Notes under the pieces: model-generated
Told to the model about the DNA's origin: nothing
What the model saw: the letters and a program-made list of their open reading frames with translations, nothing else
Databases searched by the model: none
In this document: positions 49,479 to 57,395 of the stretch, in pieces
Position numbering within the stretch: the stretch's first letter is position 1
How the letters are laid out: the number at the start of each line of letters is the position of its first letter
Translations under genes and position numbers: made by a program
Assembly: GCA_038731605.1 (NCBI GenBank)
Contig: JAVYQP010000002.1
Span: 186,001-250,000 of the forward strand
From: WYZ-LMO2 sp038731605
Lineage (GTDB): Archaea; Halobacteriota; Archaeoglobi; Archaeoglobales; Archaeoglobaceae
Length of the DNA stretch: 64,000 nucleotides
Reading direction: 5' to 3'

Positions 49479-50398
49479 TGGATATGATAAGAAGGGCCAT
49501 AAAATTCGCACTTGAAAAATTCGTCAAGCGCAGCTTCACACTATGGGAAAGACTAGGAGTTCACGTTTTGCCTGTAAGCTATTATTCGCCGATACCAGAA
49601 ATGAAAAAGCTACGAGACGAAATATGGAAGCAAGAATACGATTTGATAGGCATTAACATGAACGAAGAATTCCAGCTTAGGCTATTGCAAGAATTTTCAT
49701 TGCTTTACGGCAAAGAATTCAACGGTCTACCATTGAACAAAACCTCTGAACTTCGCTACTACGTCTATAACGGCAATTTCGAATCCGTGGACGGAGAAAT
49801 ATACTACAGCATGATCCGATACTTCAAGCCAAAGAGGATAATCGAAGTGGGAGCAGGATTTTCAACGTTGCTTGCGATCGAGGCGCTCATGAAGAACAAG
49901 GAAGAAGGCTACGACTGCGAGCTCATTGCAATTGAGCCCTATCCAAGCGAAATTCTAAAAGAGGCTTTTCGAACCCACAGATCTCTAAGGCTTAAGCTCA
50001 TAGAAAAAGAAGTTCAAGAGTTCGAGCCTTCCAACTTCGAAACGCTGGAAGAGAACGACATACTGTTCATAGATTCAACCCATGTTGCGAAGATTGGAAG
50101 CGATGTGCCATATTTATACCTCAGGGTTCTCCCAAGGCTAAAAAAAGGAGTTTTAGTTCACTCCCATGACATATTCTTACCTTTGGAGTATCCAAAAGAG
50201 TGGATCTTCGAGAAACTTAGGTTCTGGAACGAACAATACCTATTGATGCTTTTCTTGATGTTCAATAATAGCTTCGAAGTCATTTGGGCTGGAAGCTATA
50301 TGAACTTGAAACATCCGGATAAGCTGGAGACTACCTTTAGATCCTACAGAAGAGGAAAGATCCTTCCAGGTAGCTTTTGGATAAGAAGAGTGAAGTAA
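49475..50398 (+). CDS. SAM-dependent methyltransferase (Methyltransf_24-like)
   Basis: 307 residues. The Rossmann-like core shows YFKPKRIIEVGAGFSTLLAI (motif I), CELIAIEPYPSEILKEAFRT (motif II) and ENDILFIDSTHVAKIGSDVP, then LPRLKKGVLVHSHDIFLPLE. The His/Asp set in HSHDIFLP recalls metal-dependent O-methyltransferases. In this position it probably methylates a sugar or a glycan cap. It overlaps the upstream GT by four bases and is followed by a broken GT2 gene. Confidence 0.82.
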   Translation: MMDMIRRAIKFALEKFVKRSFTLWERLGVHVLPVSYYSPIPEMKKLRDEIWKQEYDLIGINMNEEFQLRLLQEFSLLYGKEFNGLPLNKTSELRYYVYNGNFESVDGEIYYSMIRYFKPKRIIEVGAGFSTLLAIEALMKNKEEGYDCELIAIEPYPSEILKEAFRTHRSLRLKLIEKEVQEFEPSNFETLEENDILFIDSTHVAKIGSDVPYLYLRVLPRLKKGVLVHSHDIFLPLEYPKEWIFEKLRFWNEQYLLMLFLMFNNSFEVIWAGSYMNLKHPDKLETTFRSYRRGKILPGSFWIRRVK

Positions 50399-50406
50399 GC
50401 AGACCT

Positions 50407-51452
50407 ATGGGAGTTAGGGTATTGCTTGGAAATCCTATCGTCGACAACGGATCCAATGATGGAAGCTATCAACGAGCTTGTGAGCAAGATAAAACGAGAC
50501 AAAGATTTCGAGGTCCGAGTCATTAGGCTACCGAAAAACTATGGCTTTGCGGTTGCGAACAACATCGCATATGCTCAACGAAGCCCCGATGCAAAATACA
50601 TCGACTGATTAACAACGATCTTGCACCGGAGCCGAAATCCTTGGAAGCATTGGTAAGCGCTCTTGAGTCCAATCCCGAAATAGGTGGTGTTCAAGGGGTA
50701 ATTCTCACATGGGATGGAGAGCGCATCGACAGTTACGGAGTTATGATGTCTGATCACGGAAATTTTTATCCCATTGGTTACTCCATGAGTAGTGCGGTTG
50801 TCAGTAATTTGAAGCCCATTGCTGTAACCCACGCAATAGGCTCATACTCAGTGTATAAAGTCGAAGCAATTGAGAAATGTGGTGGTCTTTTTCTTCCATA
50901 TTTCTTTATGTGGGGCGACGACTATGAGCTCGGTATTCGCCTGTGGCGATACGGATACGTTGTGATGGCGATACCAGTAGCTGTTGGCAGACATTATCGA
51001 GGAGCCACGACTTCAAGTTTAAGTAGTAGAGGGATACTAGAATATTGGTTCTCGGCTAGCAAAACTGCTGTGATGGTCTTTATGCACGTTTATGGATACT
51101 ATTTGTTCTTAAAATATTGCCGAGAGCTTTGGCAAGTTTCCTTATAAAACGGAATATGACGACTTTAAAAGGTTTCTTTGACGGTATTAAGCTAGGTTTA
51201 AAACTTCGGAAGGAAATTCTGCACAATTGTAATGCGATAGAGCCGAGAATAAAAGCTGGTCTACTTGACGTTTTGAGAGAGATTGCATTTCTAATAAGAC
51301 TTTACTTGCGCTACGGTTCAAAAGCTTCGAAATTATACTATTTAGCGATTACACGTAGCTTAGGCGAAAGAGTGTTAGCAGGGCAAGAGCTCTCATGTTC
51401 TCTTAGTGCTTTGCTTAAAGATGCTAGAAGGATATCATCGATACGCATATAA
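50407..51452 (+). pseudogene. Frameshifted family 2 glycosyltransferase
   Basis: The region reads as a WbbL-like GT2 broken at several points. It starts abruptly at VLLGNPIVDNGSNDGS (50407 onward, N-terminal strand missing). It then shifts frame to FEVRVIRLPKNYGFAVANNI and shifts again at about 50605 to LINNDLAPEPKSLEALVSAL. From there it runs open to 51147 (VEAIEKCGGLFLPYFFMWGD with acceptor motif WGDDYELGIRLWRYG). The last third, from about 51117, is in yet another frame (LKGFFDGIKLGLKLRKEILH). At least three frameshifts and an N-terminal deletion make it non-functional. It looks like a decayed relative of the GT2 at 48438. Confidence 0.8.
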
Positions 51453-51475
51453 ACCAGTATTGGTGGGAGCTAATA

Positions 51476-52603
51476 ATGAGGGAGAAGATGAAAGTTAACT
51501 TCACGTTCTGGGGCACTGGCAGAACTGGTGGTACAAGAGTTCTTTTCGAAGTTGCGAACAGATTGGCTGAGAGAGGTCATAAAGTGACAATAACTAGCCT
51601 TGGTCCCCCGAGGCATCATTGGTTTCCACTGAATGAGAAAATAGAAGTTAGATATCCTGAATCAAAGTATTCGCTACGAGTTCCTTTTAAAGGGAAGATC
51701 TCGATTGGCAGATTAAACGATTACATTCTAAAAAAGATTGGAATGCCGTATTATATTGACCCCACGAAGATTCTTGCCTCTTCAATTCCAGACGACATAG
51801 ACATAAACGTAGCAACTTACTGCTTTACAGCTCATGCGGTATACAGAAGCGGTAAAGGTTGCCCTTTCTACTACATACAGCACTATGAACCTCTGTTCTT
51901 TTCAGATCCTTACTTTTATCAAATGGCTAAAGAGACTTACTACCTTCCATTGAAATGGATCGTTAACTCTTCTTGGGCTAATGCGAAGTTGAAAAACGAG
52001 ATAGGTCGTGAAGGTCCAGTTGTTCTTCCAGGCGTTGATACAAACGTCTTCTTTCCGAGGAACTTAGAGAGAAAGGGAAATGCTAAAGTCATCATTGCAC
52101 TTGGTAAAGGGAGTAAAATAAAGGGTTTGGTCTATTTATTTAAAGCCTTGGAGATCGTTCGTAAGAAATCCAACTTCAAATTAAAATTGATCCTCTACGG
52201 CGATGAGCCACACTTATCTAAACTCTCTCCTGTTCCGACTGACTACGTCTTAAGACCATCGGACGAAAAGTTAGCGGAGCTTTATTCCATGGCCGATGTT
52301 GCAGTGATTCCATCACTTTACGAGAGCTCTCCGTTGCCACCTCTTGAAGCTATGGCTTGTGGAACTCCTGTAGTCACTACGAGATACGGAACAGAGGACT
52401 ACTGCTTCCATGAAGTAAACTCCCTCGTAGTTCCGCCAGAAGACCCTGAAAGTATGGCTGAAGCTATTTTAAGGGTATTAACTGACGATAATCTAGCTGA
52501 GGAATTAAAGAAAAACGGTTTGAAAACTGCAAGAGAGAGGACATGGGATAGAACCGCAGAAGATGTGGAGAAGATATTTAAAGAGGTTGTTAAAAATGAA
52601 TAA
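51476..52603 (+). CDS. Family 4 glycosyltransferase
   Basis: 375 residues. The N-terminus (VNFTFWGTGRTGGTRVLFEV, ANRLAERGHKVTITSLGP) and the donor domain match GT4: KVIIALGKGSKIKGLVYLFK, LYSMADVAVIPSLYESSPLP with the E-x7-E motif ESSPLPPLE, and GTPVVTTRYGTEDYCFHEVN. A second ATG at 51488, preceded by AGGGAG, is an alternative start. It overlaps the next methyltransferase gene by eight bases. Confidence 0.92.
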   Translation: MREKMKVNFTFWGTGRTGGTRVLFEVANRLAERGHKVTITSLGPPRHHWFPLNEKIEVRYPESKYSLRVPFKGKISIGRLNDYILKKIGMPYYIDPTKILASSIPDDIDINVATYCFTAHAVYRSGKGCPFYYIQHYEPLFFSDPYFYQMAKETYYLPLKWIVNSSWANAKLKNEIGREGPVVLPGVDTNVFFPRNLERKGNAKVIIALGKGSKIKGLVYLFKALEIVRKKSNFKLKLILYGDEPHLSKLSPVPTDYVLRPSDEKLAELYSMADVAVIPSLYESSPLPPLEAMACGTPVVTTRYGTEDYCFHEVNSLVVPPEDPESMAEAILRVLTDDNLAEELKKNGLKTARERTWDRTAEDVEKIFKEVVKNE

Positions 52604-53390
52604 ACTCAATCTGCTGGTAAGAGGAATTAAGAACCCTGTTAAAGCCGTTCGTTACATATTTTCTTTGATAAATAATAGACTAAACTCGTGGGAATTTTTC
52701 AACACTTTCAGGATGCATCGTGCTTTAGGTATCTCTCGAAAGACGATTTATGCTTTTTACAAAGAAATTTATGCAGACAAAGCGTTTTGGAAATACCTTA
52801 ATGAAAAAATTGATGAAGCAAAAAAGACAGAGCCAAAAGTAGGTGGGTGGATTGATTTCAGTTTATTGCCTTATATCTATGTCTTAGTTCGAATATTTAA
52901 GCCTAGGGTTGTCGTCGAAACAGGGGTAGGTCCTGGAAGTTCTTCGGCTTTCGTATTAAATGCCTTAGAAAAGAATGGCTCCGGAATTCTCTATTCGATT
53001 GACCTACCAGGCTATGATGCGGTTGTCTATCCAAAATTAGGTAAACATCATGATGTCCATATATGTGAAGGATTTAGCACGGGTTGGCTCGTTCCACCTA
53101 ATTTAAGGCATCGCTGGAACCTAATCCTTGGTGATACAAAGGAGATTCTTCCAAAGCTGCTGAGAGAACTTGGAGTGATAGACATGTTTCTTCACGATAG
53201 CTTGCATACATATGAACATATGATGTTCGAATACACTACTGCATGGGAATATCTTTCGAAAGGAGGACTATTGCTGAGCGATGATGTCAACGAGTACTGG
53301 AGTCTTGCCTTCATCGACTTCTGCAAATCAAAGAAAGTTCCTTATTGCGTGCTTTCCAATCGATTAGGCATCACAAAAAAGCTAAGTTAG
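52596..53390 (+). CDS. Class I SAM-dependent methyltransferase (CmcI-like)
   Basis: 264 residues from ATG 52596. The SAM-binding core is KPRVVVETGVGPGSSSAFVL, then ILYSIDLPGYDAVVYPKLGK, WNLILGDTKEILPKLLRELG and GVIDMFLHDSLHTYEHMMFE, followed by SKGGLLLSDDVNEYW. The Asp/His/Asp-Asp set in DSLHTYEH and SDDVN is typical of the CmcI/cephalosporin-hydroxylase-like group with a divalent metal. It probably methylates a sugar hydroxyl on the surface glycan. It is the last gene before the rml block, which has its own promoter. Confidence 0.82.
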   Translation: MNKLNLLVRGIKNPVKAVRYIFSLINNRLNSWEFFNTFRMHRALGISRKTIYAFYKEIYADKAFWKYLNEKIDEAKKTEPKVGGWIDFSLLPYIYVLVRIFKPRVVVETGVGPGSSSAFVLNALEKNGSGILYSIDLPGYDAVVYPKLGKHHDVHICEGFSTGWLVPPNLRHRWNLILGDTKEILPKLLRELGVIDMFLHDSLHTYEHMMFEYTTAWEYLSKGGLLLSDDVNEYWSLAFIDFCKSKKVPYCVLSNRLGITKKLS

Positions 53391-53466
53391 AGATGCATCT
53401 AGCCAGGATAATACGAAATAGAAGTATTAATATGTCTCTTAGAAAAAAGTTAGATTGGGTGATCGC

Positions 53467-54525
53467 ATGAAAGGCATAATCCTCCACGGTGGTGCGGGGA
53501 CAAGGCTTAGACCTTTGACTTTTAGCGGTCCAAAGCAACTAATACCAGTGGCGAACAAGCCAGTAAGCCAATACGTCCTCGAAGATCTCAGAGAAGCTGG
53601 GATAAAGGAAATAGCGATAATCCTCGGGGAAACTTATCCCGAGCTTGTTCGTGAACACTACGGCGACGGATCGAAGTTCGGGGTTAAGATTACGTATATT
53701 GATCAAGGAAAGCCTTTGGGAATTGCGCACGCTGTAAGCCTTTGCAAGGAATTCGTTGGGGAAGAAAGATTCGTCGTATACCTTGGAGACAATCTCCTCC
53801 AGCATGGGATAAAGAGCTACGTTGAGAAGTTCGAAATCGAAGACTACGATGCTTTCATTCTGCTAAAAGAAGTGGAAGATCCTACGAGATTCGGGGTTGC
53901 GAAGTTCGATGAAAAAGGAAAGCTGATCGGCTTAGTTGAGAAGCCAAAGGTTCCTCCGAGCAAATACGCTTTGGTTGGCGTTTACTTCTTCAAGCCAATT
54001 GTCTTCGAGATAATAAAGGAGCTAAAGCCGAGCTGGAGAAACGAGCTCGAGATAACTGATGCTTTGCAGATGATGCTCGAAAGGGGATACAAGTTCGGAT
54101 ATGGTTTCGTTGAGGGCTGGTGGCTCGACACTGGAAAAAAGGACGACATTCTGCATGCAAATGCTTTGATCTTGGACGAAAGGATAAAGAGGGAGATAAA
54201 AGGAGATGTTTTGAACTCGAAAATAGAGGGAAGGGTAACGGTAGGGAAAGGAACGAAGATCGTGAACAGCGTTGTAAGGGGACCAGCGATAATTGGGGAG
54301 AACTGCTTGATCCAAGAGTCCTTCATCGGCCCTTACACAAGCGTTGGAAACGAGGCAAAAATAGTGAACAGCTCGATCGAGTACAGCGTAATCCTTGAGA
54401 GAGCTTTTGTGAAGGGAATAGAAAGGCTCGAGGAAAGTTTAATAGGAAGGAATGCAAAAGTTGTGAAGAACGAAAGGAAAGTGGTGAAGTTGAGCGTTAG
54501 CGACTACGCTGAGATCGAAATTTAG
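53467..54525 (+). CDS. rmlA: Glucose-1-phosphate thymidylyltransferase, long form
   Basis: 352 residues from ATG 53467 with GGTGAT just upstream. The nucleotidyltransferase motif is IILHGGAGTRLRPLTFSGPK, followed by VYLGDNLLQHGIKSYVEKFE and VGVYFFKPIVFEIIKELKPS, GWWLDTGKKDDILHANAL. After about residue 240 a left-handed beta-helix (IEGRVTVGKGTKIVNSVVRG, PAIIGENCLIQESFIGPYTS) marks the long archaeal/RmlA-like form. It makes dTDP-glucose from dTTP and glucose-1-phosphate, the first step to dTDP-L-rhamnose. It is first of the rmlACBD operon; a TATA-like gtattaatat at 53424-53433 serves it. Confidence 0.93.
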   Translation: MKGIILHGGAGTRLRPLTFSGPKQLIPVANKPVSQYVLEDLREAGIKEIAIILGETYPELVREHYGDGSKFGVKITYIDQGKPLGIAHAVSLCKEFVGEERFVVYLGDNLLQHGIKSYVEKFEIEDYDAFILLKEVEDPTRFGVAKFDEKGKLIGLVEKPKVPPSKYALVGVYFFKPIVFEIIKELKPSWRNELEITDALQMMLERGYKFGYGFVEGWWLDTGKKDDILHANALILDERIKREIKGDVLNSKIEGRVTVGKGTKIVNSVVRGPAIIGENCLIQESFIGPYTSVGNEAKIVNSSIEYSVILERAFVKGIERLEESLIGRNAKVVKNERKVVKLSVSDYAEIEI

Positions 54526-54533
54526 GTGGAAAA

Positions 54534-55061
54534 ATGCCGCTGCTAAGCGAGGTAAAAGAGCTTTCCTTGCCCGGGGTCAAGATCGCCGATCTTTCGAGGT
54601 TTCCAGACGAGAGAGGAGTATTCACAGAGATAATGCGTTCAGATTGGGAAATCTTTGAAGAACCGATAGCTCAATCGAATCTCTCGATCACCTATCCCGG
54701 AATAGTCAGAGCTTGGCATAGGCATGTGAGGGGGCAGGTTGATTACTTCGTCGTTGTGAAGGGCGCAATCAAGGTTTGCGCATACGAAGAGTCGAGCAAA
54801 AACCTCGTTGAAATAGTCCTAAGCGAGAGCAGAATGCAAGTTCTAAGAGTTCCCGGGAAATACTGGCATGGATTCAAAGTCGTGAGCCCTGAATCGGCTT
54901 ACTTGATTTACTTCACGAACAAGCTCTACGACTACAAGAATCCAGATGAAGAAAGAAGACCTTGGAACGATCAGTCAATAGTTCCGAGTTCTATAAATGG
55001 GAAAAAAGACGATCCGAGGGTGGGAAAGCCTTGGAACTGGTTCGAAGAAGTGCATAGGTGA
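54534..55061 (+). CDS. rmlC: dTDP-4-dehydrorhamnose 3,5-epimerase family protein
   Basis: 175-residue cupin. The order FPDERGVFTEIMRSDW, then AQSNLSITYPGIVRAWHRHV, then RGQVDYFVVVKGAIKVCAYE, then VPGKYWHGFKVVSPESAYLI and NKLYDYKNPDEERRPW reproduces the RmlC fold. The catalytic His is in RAWHRH, and the Tyr in KLYDY. The sequence is somewhat divergent from bacterial RmlC (WHRH rather than LHYQ/H), but its place between rmlA and rmlB supports the epimerase role. It begins eight bases after rmlA. Confidence 0.85.
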   Translation: MPLLSEVKELSLPGVKIADLSRFPDERGVFTEIMRSDWEIFEEPIAQSNLSITYPGIVRAWHRHVRGQVDYFVVVKGAIKVCAYEESSKNLVEIVLSESRMQVLRVPGKYWHGFKVVSPESAYLIYFTNKLYDYKNPDEERRPWNDQSIVPSSINGKKDDPRVGKPWNWFEEVHR

Positions 55062-55065
55062 GAGA

Positions 55066-56055
55066 ATGAGGATACTCGTTACAGGCGGATGCGGTTTTAT
55101 AGGATCGAACTTCATAAGGCGAATGCTCGAAAAACACGAAGAAGTCGAGATCGTGAACGTTGACAAGCTCTCCTATGGCTCAAACCTGGAAAATTTGAAG
55201 GGAATAGATGAAAGCAGATACAGGTTTGTCAAAGCAGACATAAGCGATCGAAATTTGATGGAAAAGCTGCTGAAAGATGTTGACGCAGTCGTGAACTTCG
55301 CAGCTGAAAGCCATGTCGACAGAAGTATTGCGGATCCTTATCCTTTTTTGAAGAGCAACGTCGAAGGCGTTGTTAGCATCCTCGAAGCCTTGAGATCGAG
55401 AAAAATTAGGATGATCCAGATAAGCACTGACGAAGTCTACGGAGACATTTTAATCGGGTCTTTCAAAGAAGAAGACAGGCTAAAGCCCTCTTCTCCTTAC
55501 TCAGCTTCAAAGGCTTCGGCGGACATGTTCTGCCTCGCTTATCACAGAACCTTCGGTTTAGATATCGTGATCTTAAGACCAACGAACAACTTCGGTCCGT
55601 ATCAGTTCCCAGAGAAGCTTATACCGAAAACGATAATAAGAGCTTTGCTCGGATTGAAGATCCCAATATACGGCTCTGGGAAGAACGTTAGAGATTGGAT
55701 ATACGTTCTCGATACTTGCGATGCAATAGATTTACTCTTGGAAAAAGGGGAGGCTGGAGAAATCTACAACCTTTCAGCTGGGAACGAGATCGAGAACTTG
55801 GAAATAGTTAGGAGAATTCTCAAGATCATGGGGAAAGAGGAGAGCATAGAATTCGTTGAGGACAGACCAGGGCACGACGTCAGATACAGCTTGGACTCGA
55901 AAAAGATAAGAGATCTTGGATGGAAACCGAGGCACGATTTCGATGAGGCGTTGAAGAAAACTGTGCACTGGTATCTTGAGAACGAGTGGTGGTGGAAGCC
56001 AATCTCGGAGCAGATCCTTCATCCGACTCCTTGGAAGGTAAAATGGAGTTGCTAA
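55066..56055 (+). CDS. rmlB: dTDP-glucose 4,6-dehydratase
   Basis: 329 residues from ATG 55066, just after rmlC. An extended SDR: MRILVTGGCGFIGSNFIRRM (NAD+ loop), NFAAESHVDRSIADPYPFLK, IQISTDEVYGDILIGSFKEE (catalytic Thr-Asp-Glu) and SSPYSASKASADMFCLAYHR (Tyr-x3-Lys), RPTNNFGPYQFPEKLIPKTI and DWIYVLDTCDAIDLLLEKGE. It converts dTDP-glucose to dTDP-4-keto-6-deoxyglucose. Its 3' end overlaps rmlD by 13 bases. Confidence 0.95.
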   Translation: MRILVTGGCGFIGSNFIRRMLEKHEEVEIVNVDKLSYGSNLENLKGIDESRYRFVKADISDRNLMEKLLKDVDAVVNFAAESHVDRSIADPYPFLKSNVEGVVSILEALRSRKIRMIQISTDEVYGDILIGSFKEEDRLKPSSPYSASKASADMFCLAYHRTFGLDIVILRPTNNFGPYQFPEKLIPKTIIRALLGLKIPIYGSGKNVRDWIYVLDTCDAIDLLLEKGEAGEIYNLSAGNEIENLEIVRRILKIMGKEESIEFVEDRPGHDVRYSLDSKKIRDLGWKPRHDFDEALKKTVHWYLENEWWWKPISEQILHPTPWKVKWSC

Positions 56056-56927
56056 TAACTGGAGCAAGCGGACTCCTTGGATCGAAGATTGCTGAAATCG
56101 CTTTGAAGAAAGGCTACAAGGTAATCTCGGGTTATCTAACGCATGAGCCAAGCTATGGCTTTGCTGTGAAGCTCGATGTTCGTAACGAAAACTCGCTGAG
56201 AAAAATCCTTGAGAATTACAAGCCAGAAGTTGTTGTCCATACAGCAGCTTTGACGGACGTGGACAAATGCGAAATCGAGAAGGAGCTTGCGTGGAGCGTG
56301 AACGTTGAGGGAACTAAGAACGTCGCAAGGCTTTGCAAAAAAGCATTCTTGATCTACGTTTCAACAGATTACGTTTTCGAAGGAGAAAAGGGAATGTATA
56401 GGGAAGAAGATGAAGCGAATCCGATAAACTACTATGGCATTACAAAGCTTGAAGGAGAGAAAATCGTAAAGGAATTGGGAGATTTCTGCATCGCAAGGAC
56501 AAGCGTGATCTACGGCGCAAGAAAAGCTTCTGGAAAAGTGAACTTCGCTCTATGGGTGATGGAGAAGCTGAGGAGAGGGGAAGAGATAAAGGTTTTGAAG
56601 GACCACTGGAATTCCCCGACGCTGAACACGAATCTCGCGGAGATGATCTTGGAGATAGCAGAAAGAAGGCTCGAAGGAGTTTATCACTTGGCTGGAGCAA
56701 CGAGGATTAGCAGATACGAGTTCGCAAATCTGATCGCAGAAACCTTTGATCTGAAAAAGGATCTCATAAAGCCGATAAAGATGGAAGAGATGAGATGGAT
56801 TGCAAGAAGACCAAGGGATTCTTCGCTTAACGTTGAAAAAGCTATGAAACTGAGAAATAAACCGAATGAGATCGGAGAGGCTTTGAAGAGGTTGAAGGAA
56901 GAGATCTCTCAGCAAAGTCTAACATAG
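56043..56927 (+). CDS. rmlD: dTDP-4-dehydrorhamnose reductase
   Basis: 294 residues from ATG 56043. Motifs: MELLITGASGLLGSKIAEIA, VVVHTAALTDVDKCEIEKEL, IYVSTDYVFEGEKGMYREED, NPINYYGITKLEGEKIVKEL (Tyr-x3-Lys), RTSVIYGARKASG and GVYHLAGATRISRYEFANLI. It performs the NADPH-dependent last reduction to dTDP-L-rhamnose. It overlaps rmlB by 13 bases and ends the operon. The product is presumably consumed by the WbbL-like GT2 at 48438 or a related transferase. Confidence 0.92.
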   Translation: MELLITGASGLLGSKIAEIALKKGYKVISGYLTHEPSYGFAVKLDVRNENSLRKILENYKPEVVVHTAALTDVDKCEIEKELAWSVNVEGTKNVARLCKKAFLIYVSTDYVFEGEKGMYREEDEANPINYYGITKLEGEKIVKELGDFCIARTSVIYGARKASGKVNFALWVMEKLRRGEEIKVLKDHWNSPTLNTNLAEMILEIAERRLEGVYHLAGATRISRYEFANLIAETFDLKKDLIKPIKMEEMRWIARRPRDSSLNVEKAMKLRNKPNEIGEALKRLKEEISQQSLT

Positions 56928-57000
56928 AAGTTGTCTCGCAAAAAGCTGAGAATTATGTCTTTCCTTAGCAAATATTTTAAAATGCCGATCGACAAGGCAT

Positions 57001-57059
57001 GTCAAAAATTTGACTCTTGGCAAATTAGGATTTGAGTTCAAAGTTCTCGACGAACTTTG
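57001..57059. repeat. Two perfect short palindromes upstream of tRNA-Leu
   Basis: GTCAAA-AA-TTTGAC at 57001-57014 and CAAAGTTC-TCGAC-GAACTTTG at 57039-57059 are perfect inverted repeats in the gap between rmlD and the tRNA. They could be transcription-end structures for the rml operon or protein-binding sites. Nothing else is recognisable in 56928-57127. Confidence 0.4.
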
Positions 57060-57127
57060 GACAAGTAGACATTTTCTCTCAACCTAGGACCACAACCTTC
57101 ATAAATTCTACGGTTAACGACTTCGAA

Positions 57128-57209
57128 GCGGGGGTTGCCGAGCGGAAAAGGCGCAGGGCTTAAGACCCTGTCCCGTAGGGGTCCGCGGGTTCGAATCCCG
57201 CCCCCCGCA
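57128..57209 (+). tRNA. tRNA-Leu (anticodon UAA)
   Basis: The acceptor stem GCGGGGG pairs with CCCCCGC, discriminator A at 57209. The D arm follows with TTGCCGAGCGG. The anticodon arm CAGGG-CTTAAGA-CCCTG gives UAA. A long variable arm (TCCCGTAGGGGT) confirms a class II tRNA. The T arm is GCGGGTTCGAATCCCGC. There is no intron and no encoded CCA. Confidence 0.97.
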
Positions 57210-57395
57210 TTACGCAAAGCTCCAAGCGCTGAGAACTTCAATAGCAACGATCATATACTTGAAGACGGCAGAAGCTCTCAGCAACTTGGGTAAGCTAAAA
57301 AGACCTCCAAGCCTCGATTCATAAGCTACGGAGAACTTGAAGAAAACTAACTCGGGGGTTAAACTTAAATATTTCTTTATCAATATTTATTTTTA

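Noticed and set aside
57038..57247. Minus-strand frame of 69 codons across the tRNA-Leu region
   Set aside because: It reads through the whole tRNA-Leu gene and its residues reflect tRNA sequence; no ribosome binding site or family.
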